Source of the DNA: Candidatus Chloroploca sp. Khr17
GTDB lineage: Bacteria; Chloroflexota; Chloroflexia; Chloroflexales; Chloroflexaceae
Assembly (NCBI RefSeq): GCF_004138165.1
Contig: NZ_RYFF01000008.1
Location: 62,001 to 126,000 of the forward strand
Direction: 5' to 3'
Length of the DNA stretch: 64,000 nucleotides
Each line of letters starts with the position of its first letter. The first letter of the stretch is position 1. Below, in pieces: positions 43,301 through 50,339 of this stretch. The notes beneath the pieces were generated by a model. It ran no database searches, was not told the DNA's origin, and saw nothing but the letters and a program-made list of their open reading frames with translations. Both the position numbers and the translations under genes were made by a program.

Positions 43301-43786
43301 CGCATCAACCGTGCCCGTTGAAGGCGGATTCGGCTGGGCCGTCACTGCAACGCTCTGGCTTGCTGCGCCCTGCGGCCCTTGTGCTGTCGCCGTGATGGTG
43401 ACCGGCCCGGCAGGTAACTGGCTGACATCAAGGAAAGCGGTAAAGCCATCCGCGGGGGTTATGTCAGTACCGAGATCAACGCCACCAGCCTGAAACGTGA
43501 CCTGAGTGACCGAGCCAGGTGACAAGACCTGCACCGCAACCACCACATTGCCGCCAATCGTCGCACCAGCAACCGGGTTGCTCAGCAGAAAGCTCGGTGG
43601 CCCCGGCGAGCGCACCATGACCGGCAGATAGACCCGACTGGATCCACTTTGCGCTGGTTGCACTGCAACATCGCCTGAAGACGATGTCTGTGCATAGATG
43701 GGGATAGGTGCCGGTGGCAACGCACTCAAAAGCACCGCAAGAATGAGCACAAGCGTGGTCATGGTTGAACGGGCGATTTGATTCAC
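40382..43786 (-). CDS. Exported protein with four C-terminal PPC-like repeats
   Basis: 1134 aa. Signal peptide (MTTLVLILAVLLSALPPAP), then SSRVYLPVMVRS, the (Y/F)LP motif seen in other exported proteins here. N-terminal Ig-like regions (AGATIGGNVVVAVQVLSPG; an IPT/TIG-like GTLLTIRGAGFNPVS), a helical Ala-rich segment with a possible membrane span (LAAFAAGAAIGLGIITTAYF), a Gly/Cys-rich loop, then four repeats of about 110 residues: IGDxxxDGxPxxGAGNIExP, QDIYTFT, GTYRIxVGGExNxxEVGTY. These resemble pre-peptidase C-terminal domains. No protease domain is attached; surface adhesion or matrix binding is inferred. The start is uncertain between residues 1 and 9. Confidence 0.8.
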   Translation of the reverse strand: MNQIARSTMTTLVLILAVLLSALPPAPIPIYAQTSSSGDVAVQPAQSGSSRVYLPVMVRSPGPPSFLLSNPVAGATIGGNVVVAVQVLSPGSVTQVTFQAGGVDLGTDITPADGFTAFLDVSQLPAGPVTITATAQGPQGAASQSVAVTAQPNPPSTGTVDAQGGVFGGASGATITVPPGAVSSSATIAIRERSQAEVTAESGIAWDDIGVTFLGDIVVTSDQPLELPVEISTVGFANRIQPGQAVVTYNLLPDQDGDGIGELVVASTAEVAPNGAIISTPSSAVTVQQVTPDAGSAALAQGGTLSGAPGTLLTIRGAGFNPVSINGNVATFRSTGSDAVAAVPAIVSEARATGEQTLRVVIPALPAGPATLVLANVSNGQRSDPLDVVIEAATPLVRPAAEIIDQWLAATITYLGNVPTATAEERANLDQAIVQFGQTRNDLAALVAAGPNAVELQALNDVALLIQNSNIFTVSAALAQYDADAQFSDFLGLMGGIVGTLGAAAGLAAATTALAAFAAGAAIGLGIITTAYFACKLARGGSCFGDPPAPPSQGCTAASAAGGSGGGGSRGIGGAPPPGGNGCGNAGGGTNGPSVSLAQAGGSDLAGRYLIKVFPQAGGRALTPFTGATDPAGYFFLPFIPEGEPFRAVAVDTVTGATASFDGLGPATGASVLMFFNFAGAEDNRFPISLGDTVSDGVPAEGAGNLENPGAFDIYTFEAEADRQVIFNLLSAAPELSNTRWKLTDPQGATIFDRVLGSTNNIMLRKPGTYRLIVGDDTSGGSGTYSFQLVGVPLPDRFALNIGDVVDDGVPGSGAGNIEEPYVQDIYTVTVTSPQVVFVDVQARNGLTQLNWVMEAPDGTVIFDAPLFTEDRGPLTITQTGTYRIAVGGEPNTTEVGTYRFKLWEVPDPQEFAIAIGDAVDDGQPGPGAGNIETPGAQDIYTFTATTGEAIFLDVQARSGLTQLNWRFLAPDGTVIFDAPLFSEDRGPLILPQTGIYRIEVGGEANQDEVGTYGFQLWAVPPAQEFAIVIGDTIADGDPAVGAGNIESPGAQDIYTFTGTSGQSILLDLLSRNGLSQLNWRLEDPNGAILFDVSLASGDQGPLSLEATGTYRLVVGGEANEDEVGTYSFTLQAE

Positions 43787-43844
43787 AAGACTTGCCTTTC
43801 ACTAGCATCAAAAAGACTCTAAAGATACTGGCAGGAATGGACGA

Positions 43845-43954
43845 AGAGGCTGTCTGAAAAGCCGCCGGTTTGCTTCGGAGTGCCGACTTTAGCCGGCTAA
43901 AGCCGACACTCCAAGGGTACATCACAATGCTGACGCCCTCTTCAGAAAGCCTCT
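43845..43954. mobile_element. Miniature inverted-repeat element, TIR AGAGGCTGTCTGAA type
   Basis: Left AGAGGCTGTCTGAA (43845-43858) and right TTCAGAAAGCCTCT (43941-43954), 13 of 14 matching. Inside is the palindrome GGAGTGCCGACTTTAGCC / GGCTAAAGCCGACACTCC (two mismatches). Non-coding, 110 bp. No clear flanking duplication. Confidence 0.5.
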
Positions 43955-43959
43955 AAGGG

Positions 43960-44073
43960 CAATACTTTTCAAAGAAGCTCACGTGAAGGCGCGAAGGGTG
44001 AGCGCACCTACGCAAAAAACTTTGCGCCTTTGCGCCTTTGCGGCAAAACAACCGTCGTATTTGAAAAGTATTG
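43960..44073. mobile_element. MITE-like element with 14-bp TIRs and 10-bp flanking direct repeats
   Basis: CAATACTTTTCAAA (43960-43973) and TTTGAAAAGTATTG (44060-44073) are perfect inverted repeats. CCTCTAAGGG occurs directly outside on both sides (43950-43959 and 44074-44083). The inside has CGCAAAGGCGC-type repeats without an ORF. A related degenerate copy is at 25665-25746 and a core fragment at about 63591-63615. It is inserted directly next to the element ending at 43954. Confidence 0.75.
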
Positions 44074-44110
44074 CCTCTAAGGGACAGCGCAGAGTGCTGG
44101 GCTTGCGCCT

Positions 44111-46084
44111 TCATTTTATAGGTGGAAGCCCAGCATCGATCGTGAGTAGAAACGCAACCAGGGCATCACGCTCGGCGAGAGAAAGCGGGCGCGAACGAGC
44201 AACCCCTGGAGTGGGATGCCCTGAGTCGAGCACTGCGGCCAGCGTTGGCAGCGAACCATCGTGCAGATAGGGAGCGGTAAGCCCCACGGCGATCAGGGAA
44301 GGAACATCAAACCCGGTTTGGCCACGGACATCAGCGGCCGTAGCCGTACCAACATCGCGCAAGACACCATCAACCATGCCATTGCCGTCAAGGTCAAGCG
44401 AGTCTGGCAAACCAGGAAGGGTACTGATCGTCCAGGTGGAGCCACCATGGCAACTGACACAACCAAGCTCATCAAAGAGCGCACGCCCCATTTCGCTTGC
44501 CGCAGACGGCGCAACTGTACGCGGCGTGCGTATGCCTCGTACCAGGAAAGCCGCGAGCGCATCAAGGTCAGCCGAGCGCCCAGCATTGGCACGCCCAAGC
44601 AGCGGTGGGTCAGCCCCAGGAGCCAGCCCCAGCCCAAACTGCAACGTATGAATCGAGTCTTCAACATCGTGTGGTTCATCAAGGGCCGCCGACCAATGCC
44701 AGGGCAGCGTCGCCCCGGCCTCCCAGATCCCCGGTGTCTGGCGCGGGCCGTCGGCCATCATCCAGGTCACATTATCAGTCCCACCATCAGCATGGCAGCT
44801 TGCACACGACACCCAAGACGATTTAGCCATCCGCGGATCAGTCACCGTATTGAACAGGATCTTGCCCCGCAAGAGCGTCGTATCAAGTGTTTCGGGGGCA
44901 ACAGGGATGGTGGCAACGACACGCCGCAGCTGCAGATCGAGCACCGTGACGGCACGCGAGAGGTAGCTCATGACATAGCCATACCGACCATCAGGACTCA
45001 ACACCATGCCGCGTGGATTGCGGCCAGCCGGCAAAAAGCCAAGCAAGCGCGGCTGGGTTGGCTCGGTCACATCGACCAGTTCAACCAGATCGCTACCGGC
45101 AAGCACAATATAGAGCATGCGCCCATCAGGCGAAGGCACCACTGCCACCGGATTATTGACTGGCGAACCAAACACCGCCTCGTCATTCAAATTGAGCTGT
45201 GCCGTCGGATCTTCTTGCTGCGTCGCAAGATCGAGTGTTGCAACCGCCGCAAAGACAGTTGTACTGAGCGTATTGGGCAACTCAGGGGCCGCCCGAATCA
45301 CCGGCACCCAGGCCCGTGAGCCACCAATGGCAATGCTCGCAAGTTGGTTGGCAAAGCCGTGCTGGTCGGGCGGCAGATAGATAGTGCCAACATGAGCACC
45401 GTGTGCATCAAGCACACTGACCAGGCCTTGCGCGCCAGCATCACGTCCCATACCCGCAGGCATAACCGGCTGGGCATAGAAATGCGTCACATAGACACGG
45501 CTGCCATCCGCACTTACGGCAACTCCATAGGGATGCGCTAGCACGGGCACCTCGCGCAGCAAGGCAAAGTTGTGCAGATCGACAATGATCAGCATATGCC
45601 TAGCCCGAACGGTAACATATGCGTATTGCCCACCTGGGCTAACCACCACCTGTTCTGGCTCAGGTCCCAGGGCAAGTCGCGCACGTACCGTGGCCTTGCG
45701 AGGATCAAAGATAACCAACTCACCCCTGGCGCGATCAAGCACGAGGAGGCTCGTGCCATCAGGGGTAACAGCAAGCGACCATGGCTCCTCACCAACGGGA
45801 AGGGTCTGCACGAGTTGCAACTGATGTGGATCGACTGCCGAAACACTGCCCGCATCGGGATTGACCACCCAGATCAGGCCACTCTGCGGATCGCGGGCAA
45901 TTGGTGCGCCCCAACGTGCAGCATTCGGCGACGGGGACGCACTATGCATCACCAGAGGGAGAAAAAGGTGGCGATCATCAATGCTGTGCTGGCTCGCTGC
46001 ACTGGCAAGCACCACCAGGCCAAACACCCAGCAGACAAACCCCACGAGGGCAAGCGACATGCGGCCCTGATGCCAAATCTTCAT
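44111..46084 (-). CDS. Exported YVTN-type beta-propeller di-haem cytochrome c protein
   Basis: 657 aa. Signal or membrane helix (MSLALVGFVCWVFGLVVLAS), then HLFLPLVMHS, the (Y/F)LPL motif. Residues about 60-390 form a YVTN/NHL propeller (SLAVTPDGTSLLVLDRA, MVLSPDGRYGYVMS). The C-terminal 260 residues carry two haem sites, CASCH and CVSCH, with the second domain ending HDGSLPTLAAVLDSGHPTPG, as in MauG/CcpA-like di-haem proteins. Probably a periplasmic or surface electron-transfer or peroxidase-like enzyme. The start at 46084 (MKIWHQG) is uncertain; 46060 is also possible. Monocistronic. Confidence 0.82.
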   Translation of the reverse strand: MKIWHQGRMSLALVGFVCWVFGLVVLASAASQHSIDDRHLFLPLVMHSASPSPNAARWGAPIARDPQSGLIWVVNPDAGSVSAVDPHQLQLVQTLPVGEEPWSLAVTPDGTSLLVLDRARGELVIFDPRKATVRARLALGPEPEQVVVSPGGQYAYVTVRARHMLIIVDLHNFALLREVPVLAHPYGVAVSADGSRVYVTHFYAQPVMPAGMGRDAGAQGLVSVLDAHGAHVGTIYLPPDQHGFANQLASIAIGGSRAWVPVIRAAPELPNTLSTTVFAAVATLDLATQQEDPTAQLNLNDEAVFGSPVNNPVAVVPSPDGRMLYIVLAGSDLVELVDVTEPTQPRLLGFLPAGRNPRGMVLSPDGRYGYVMSYLSRAVTVLDLQLRRVVATIPVAPETLDTTLLRGKILFNTVTDPRMAKSSWVSCASCHADGGTDNVTWMMADGPRQTPGIWEAGATLPWHWSAALDEPHDVEDSIHTLQFGLGLAPGADPPLLGRANAGRSADLDALAAFLVRGIRTPRTVAPSAASEMGRALFDELGCVSCHGGSTWTISTLPGLPDSLDLDGNGMVDGVLRDVGTATAADVRGQTGFDVPSLIAVGLTAPYLHDGSLPTLAAVLDSGHPTPGVARSRPLSLAERDALVAFLLTIDAGLPPIK

Positions 46085-46213
46085 GCACCATCGAACAGAT
46101 GCACTACCTGCACGCAGGGAATATCGAAGCAAAGACGGGTGCCAGGAGCGCCCCCTGCCCCTAAAACAATGTCACAGTATGCTAGCGCGAAAGTGTGGAT
46201 GCAGTATACCACA

Positions 46214-47410
46214 TCAGGCAAGCAAAAAGCCCATCATGATCGCCCGATCCCGAACTTCCTCAACCGCCGCCTCAACCTTGCGCCCGTCGGCAGCAGCAAC
46301 CCGAATCTCACCGGCCATCGCGTGCAACAGCGCAAGCGCCGCCGGGGTATTCAAATCGTCCGCCATCGCCGCATCGAATTCTTGGAGAACCGGGGTCAGA
46401 TCAAGCTCGGGGCCACTTCCGCCATCTGACGTCGCAGCCTCGATAAAATCTGCGGCCACCTGCACATAGTGCGGCATCGCAGTGGGACTATAGTCAAAAT
46501 CCTCACGGTAGTGCTGGGAGAGCAAATACCAGCGGAGCGCATTCGGGCCATGCGCACGCAGCGCATCACGCGCAAAAACAAGATTGCCCCGCGACTTGCT
46601 CATCTTTTCGCCATCGAGCCAGACCAGGCCGGCATGCATCCAGATATGGACAAAAGGCCGTTTCCCGGTGACGGGCTCGGTCTGGGCGATTTCGCAGGGA
46701 TGGTGCGGGAAAAGCAGGTCGGCCCCGCCCCCGTGAATATCAATCTGGTCACCAAGGTAGCGCGTTGACATTGCGCTGCACTCGATATGCCACCCGGGGC
46801 GGCCCATCCCCCACGGGCTTGGCCAGGTGGGATCATCGGGCTGACCACGTTGCCAGAGCACAAAATCGAGCGGGTCGCGCTTCTTGGGATCGTGGGGCTT
46901 ATTGCCCCGCTGATTCGCCAGGGCAAGCAACTCTTCGTAGCCCATACGGGCCATCTTGCCGAACTCAGGGTCAGTCTTGATACTAAAGTAGACTTCCCCC
47001 TCAACCTCATAGGCATGGCCAAGCTCGATCAAACGCTGGATCATCGGCAGCATTGCCTCGATTTCCTCACTGGCCCGTGGGAAATAGGTCGGCATCAGGA
47101 TATTCATCCCGGTATAATCGGTGAGCAACTGATCAGTCTGTTGCTCGGACAATTGTTGCCAACTGACGCCATCACGACGCGCCCGTTCAAAGAGCGGGTC
47201 ATCAATATCAGTGACATTCTGGCAATAGCGCACTTCGGCACCCTGCCAGCGCAGATAACGCACGAGCAGATCAAAGACGAGGAAAGTACGGGCATGGCCG
47301 ATATGCGTTGTATCGTAGGGCGTCACCCCACACACATAAAGCGTGATCGGGCGATCGGGGGGCACATGAAAAGGTTCTTTGATCCGCGAAAGTGAATTAA
47401 AGAGGTACAT
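46214..47410 (-). CDS. cysS: Cysteinyl-tRNA synthetase homologue, short (MshC-like)
   Basis: 398 aa class I synthetase of the CysS/MshC family, which activates cysteine with ATP. HIGH motif in THIGHARTF, zinc-site residues in YVCGVTPYD, WHIECSAM and FPHHPCEIAQ, KMSKS in GEKMSKSRGN. The opening GVTPYD and the absence of the last 60 or so anticodon-binding residues resemble MshC (cysteine ligase of mycothiol synthesis), while HHPCE and the adjacent helical domain resemble CysS. Whether it charges tRNA or makes a low-molecular-weight thiol cannot be decided here. The start at 47410 has CAGGAG at 6 nt spacing. No other thiol-biosynthesis gene is nearby. Confidence 0.8.
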   Translation of the reverse strand: MYLFNSLSRIKEPFHVPPDRPITLYVCGVTPYDTTHIGHARTFLVFDLLVRYLRWQGAEVRYCQNVTDIDDPLFERARRDGVSWQQLSEQQTDQLLTDYTGMNILMPTYFPRASEEIEAMLPMIQRLIELGHAYEVEGEVYFSIKTDPEFGKMARMGYEELLALANQRGNKPHDPKKRDPLDFVLWQRGQPDDPTWPSPWGMGRPGWHIECSAMSTRYLGDQIDIHGGGADLLFPHHPCEIAQTEPVTGKRPFVHIWMHAGLVWLDGEKMSKSRGNLVFARDALRAHGPNALRWYLLSQHYREDFDYSPTAMPHYVQVAADFIEAATSDGGSGPELDLTPVLQEFDAAMADDLNTPAALALLHAMAGEIRVAAADGRKVEAAVEEVRDRAIMMGFLLA

Positions 47411-47511
47411 ACAGGCTCCTGGTTGCAATGCAAGGTATTGTCCCTAGATGAGAGCGTGGGGTGACACAACACCCCCAAACCGCGCCTCGCCACTTATGAT
47501 ACCACTGGATT

Positions 47512-47955
47512 CTAAGGATCGCTCTCGGGCACGGCGGCAGCCGTGGTTGGATCGATTTCAAGCACTTGCAAGAACATCCAGCCGCGCAGTTGACCAGGGC
47601 CAATCACCTCAAACCAATCACCGTTCCGGCTCACCAGGATCAGCGGAGCACCAGCATCGAAAACCCCAACGGGAGTAAAACCAGTTCCAGGGCCAGAGCG
47701 CACATTGGCGGTCACGGCAACGGTGCCTCTGAGCGGCACCGGTGTCGGCGTCAGTGTCGGCAACGGCGTCACTGACGGTGTGGGACTCGGGGTAACCGGG
47801 GTCACACTGGGCAACCGTGCAAGCGTGGGCACGGGCGTAGGGCGTTCAGGCAGAGCCGCAGCCAGATCGCCACACGAACTAGCGAAGAGCAGCAACCCTG
47901 TCAGCAAGAACGTCCCCAGAAGACGGCCAGGCCGTAAAGCAAAAAGAAGGCGCAT
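47512..47955 (-). CDS. SH3b-domain lipoprotein
   Basis: 147 aa. A basic n-region (MRLLFALRPGRLLG), hydrophobic segment and lipobox LLLFASSC predict lipid anchoring. A Thr/Pro linker (TPVPTLARLPSVTPVTP) then leads to a bacterial SH3 domain: VTANVRSGPGTGFTPVG and DWFEVIGPGQLRGWMF. Such domains usually bind peptidoglycan or peptides. The start at 47955 with GGTGAGG upstream is preferred over 47976. Just downstream of the tRNA pair, on the same strand. Confidence 0.78.
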   Translation of the reverse strand: MRLLFALRPGRLLGTFLLTGLLLFASSCGDLAAALPERPTPVPTLARLPSVTPVTPSPTPSVTPLPTLTPTPVPLRGTVAVTANVRSGPGTGFTPVGVFDAGAPLILVSRNGDWFEVIGPGQLRGWMFLQVLEIDPTTAAAVPESDP

Positions 47956-48031
47956 ACCAGCAGCCTCACCAGCCATTCAAAATGCTACAAACACCAAAAG
48001 TGCCTGTGTAGAACACAGGCACCTCTTGAAT

Positions 48032-48108
48032 TGGTCGGGGCGAGTGGATTTGAACCACCGACCTCCGCGACCCGAACGCGGCGCTCTACCGGGCTGAGCC
48101 ACGCCCCG
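48032..48108 (-). tRNA. tRNA-Pro (anticodon CGG)
   Basis: 77 nt with encoded CCA. Acceptor CGGGGCG/CGCCCCG, D-stem GCTC/GAGC, anticodon stem CCGCG/CGCGG with loop TTCGGGT (anticodon CGG), T-arm GGTGG-TTCAAAT-CCACT. All stems pair apart from one G-T. Reads CCG codons. Confidence 0.96.
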
Positions 48109-48132
48109 CCATACCGATGGCCTGATGAGGAA

Positions 48133-48218
48133 TGGTGCCGAAGGTGGGACTCGAACCCACACGAGGTTGCCCTCAGAAGTTTTTGAGACTTCCGCGTCTG
48201 CCATTCCGCCACTTCGGC
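48133..48218 (-). tRNA. tRNA-Leu (anticodon CAA)
   Basis: 86 nt with encoded CCA and a long variable arm, as in Leu tRNAs. Acceptor GCCGAAG/CTTCGGC, anticodon stem GAAGT/ACTTC with loop CTCAAAA (anticodon CAA), variable arm GAGGGCAACCTC, T-arm GTGGG-TTCGAGT-CCCAC. 24 nt from tRNA-Pro; both are transcribed leftward, probably together. Confidence 0.96.
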
Positions 48219-48282
48219 TAACGGTGAGATTATACCAGGTAGCCGGGATGTCGTCAACCGCGCTGGCGGATGCTATCTTCGC

Positions 48283-49314
48283 TTACCGAAGCCCAAGCTC
48301 GGCGAGCAGGCGGTCGGGTTGGCGACGGAACTCTTGCCACGATCGTTCACCCCGAACAATGGCCCCGAGAATCCGCCAGAGACCCGCCGTCACAGGCACC
48401 GGCATCCCGATTGTCGTTGCCGCCGCCGCCACCGCACCATAAAGTTGTTCCCCTTCGGAACGGGTTCGCCCAGCCCGCAAATCGCGCAAGAGGGAAGGAT
48501 CTTTGCCTCCGCGCCCACCGCCAACCATGCGGCGCATCAGGATGCGCAGGATCGGGCCAGGGGTAAACGGCGCAAACCGTGCAATGGTTGCAGCCGGATA
48601 CCCTGGCAGGTTCACGGGATGGATGCCCAGTTTCCCCATCACAGCCAGCGTCTCATACGCAACGGTCAGATCAACATGAACCAGACGCGAATTCGCGTAG
48701 ATCTCGGGCACCGGCATATCGAGAATGGCGGCCTGCGCATTGCCAAGCATGTTGAGCAGGGCTTTCGACCATTTCATCGAGCGGTAGTCAGTGTGCAATT
48801 CGACGGGAAAGTCGGCTTGAGTAAAGATCTCGGCCCACTGGTTGACGCGCATTGCCGGGGTCATCCCAGCCAGGCTAATCCCACCGGCTTTGGTCACAAC
48901 CACCTCGGTTGGCCCGGGGAGTTCCACCGAGGTGGTAATGCTACCCGCAATAATCTGCTGCTGACCAAACGCCTCGGCCAGCAATTCTTCGTTGCCAATG
49001 CCATTCTGGAGGGTCAGAATACGACCGGGTTTGAGCGCACGCAGCATTGGAATCACCCCGGGCGTATCGTAGCCCTTGACACACACAATTGCCAACTCGG
49101 GCATATGATACGGACCCAGCAGATCTTCGGGTGACGTAGCCGCATCAAGGCTCACACGACGGGTTTCACCTTCGAGGGTAATATTCAACGGACGATCGAG
49201 CAAGGCGTCAACCGTCTGAGGGCGTGCCAGCACAGCACACTCGCTACCAGACAAAGCCAACCGGCCAGCCACCTGGAGGCCAATGGCCCCACCGCCAACA
49301 ATCACGATTGCCAC
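48283..49314 (-). CDS. panE: 2-dehydropantoate 2-reductase (ketopantoate reductase)
   Basis: NADPH-dependent reduction of ketopantoate to pantoate in coenzyme A synthesis. N-terminal Rossmann motif VIVGGGAIGLQVAG, then VCVKGYDTPGVIP and LTLQNGIGNEE (catalytic-domain border). The helical C-terminal domain begins with the substrate Lys/Asn/Ser segment SMKWSKALLNMLGNA. 343 aa, slightly longer than E. coli PanE because of a basic Gly/Arg loop (GGGRGGKDPSLLRD). Ten nt after the MBL-fold gene; probably the same operon. ApbA/PanE paralogues of other function exist. Confidence 0.88.
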   Translation of the reverse strand: MAIVIVGGGAIGLQVAGRLALSGSECAVLARPQTVDALLDRPLNITLEGETRRVSLDAATSPEDLLGPYHMPELAIVCVKGYDTPGVIPMLRALKPGRILTLQNGIGNEELLAEAFGQQQIIAGSITTSVELPGPTEVVVTKAGGISLAGMTPAMRVNQWAEIFTQADFPVELHTDYRSMKWSKALLNMLGNAQAAILDMPVPEIYANSRLVHVDLTVAYETLAVMGKLGIHPVNLPGYPAATIARFAPFTPGPILRILMRRMVGGGRGGKDPSLLRDLRAGRTRSEGEQLYGAVAAAATTIGMPVPVTAGLWRILGAIVRGERSWQEFRRQPDRLLAELGLR

Positions 49315-49323
49315 AGTTCCCCC

Positions 49324-50244
49324 TCAAGAAGCAGCCTGTTTCTGCCAATAGCGCACCAGACCAAGCCAGCTTAACTCGACTGCGCCCGACTGCTGCGTCA
49401 GAGCGGCGAGTTCGGTGTCATCCAGGCTCGCAGCTTCGGCAAGCGCCTGCGCTTCAAGGGCAGCAAGCTGCTCGGCCTCACTCTTGCCACTGGTCAAACC
49501 AGTGCGCACCAGTTCACCCCAGCGCAGCAACCGTTCGCGCACATCAGCCAGGTGGAACTCGACATCATAATAGGCCCCAAAATGGGTCAACATCAGCCAC
49601 TGCGGGCGAAGGCCCTTGATCAGATCAAGCGTGCTCTGCCAGGCGACCAGATCAACATCGGGCGGCGGGGTTGCCGGGCGCGTAAAGGGCTGCAACTGGC
49701 GGCGGACACCAGTATTATCGCCGACAAACGCTGCCTCGCTCTGCTCGTCGTACCAGACGAGGTGATGCTTGGCATGCCCAGGAGCATCGTAGGCATGCAA
49801 CACACGCTTGCCAAGCTGGAGACGTTCACCGCCGACCAGGGTCGTGATTGCCTTTGGCGGCACAGGGATCGTTTGCCCCCAGAGCATCTCGAGTTGATCG
49901 CCCCAGAGTTGACCAGCACTCTTGACCAGGCGCGACGGATCGATCAAGTGCGGTGCCCCACGCTCGTGAACATGCACCTGAACGTGAGGGTTCTGTGCCA
50001 GGATTGCGCCCGTAGCCCCGGCGTGGTCAAGATGAACGTGAGTCAGAATGACATGGCGCAGATCTTGCAAGCTCAGATCATGCTGCGCAAGGGCTGCCTC
50101 TACCGTTGGCAGCGTACCGGCAGGCCCGGGATCAACGAGGGCAAGCTCATCACCAAGCAACAGATACGTCGCAACAACGCCTGGCCGTCCAAGATGGAGC
50201 GTGTCGAGAGTAAGAATTCCGTGTGGATAAGTTTGTGTATTCAT
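49324..50244 (-). CDS. Metallo-beta-lactamase fold hydrolase
   Basis: 306 aa. The metal-binding motif THVHLDHAG is near residue 77 and YDAPGHAKHH supplies the third His. FVGDNTGV gives the bridging Asp. The C-terminal helical part (HFGAYYDVEFHLADVRERLL) is like that of MBL-fold thioesterases/glyoxalase-II-like hydrolases. Substrate unknown. ATG at 50244 chosen; the frame extends 12 codons upstream through a palindrome. No ribosome-binding site, and TATCAT only 8 nt upstream, so the transcript may be leaderless. Confidence 0.85.
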   Translation of the reverse strand: MNTQTYPHGILTLDTLHLGRPGVVATYLLLGDELALVDPGPAGTLPTVEAALAQHDLSLQDLRHVILTHVHLDHAGATGAILAQNPHVQVHVHERGAPHLIDPSRLVKSAGQLWGDQLEMLWGQTIPVPPKAITTLVGGERLQLGKRVLHAYDAPGHAKHHLVWYDEQSEAAFVGDNTGVRRQLQPFTRPATPPPDVDLVAWQSTLDLIKGLRPQWLMLTHFGAYYDVEFHLADVRERLLRWGELVRTGLTSGKSEAEQLAALEAQALAEAASLDDTELAALTQQSGAVELSWLGLVRYWQKQAAS

Positions 50245-50255
50245 AGGTATGATGA

Positions 50256-50296
50256 TACCACAGGGTAGCGGTTTGACCAACCGCTACCCTATGGTA
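50256..50296. promoter_or_regulatory. Palindrome within the divergent promoter of the aminotransferase and MBL genes
   Basis: 18-bp arms, 17 matching (50256-50273 and 50279-50296; core GGGTAGCGGTT / AACCGCTACCC), loop TGACC. It covers the spacer of a plus-strand promoter, TTGACC (50273-50278), 16 nt, TACCAT (50295-50300). Operator function is inferred. Confidence 0.5.
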
Positions 50297-50339
50297 CCAT
50301 ACAGCACGATTCATCACCTTCAAGAGCAGGAGCGAGCTT

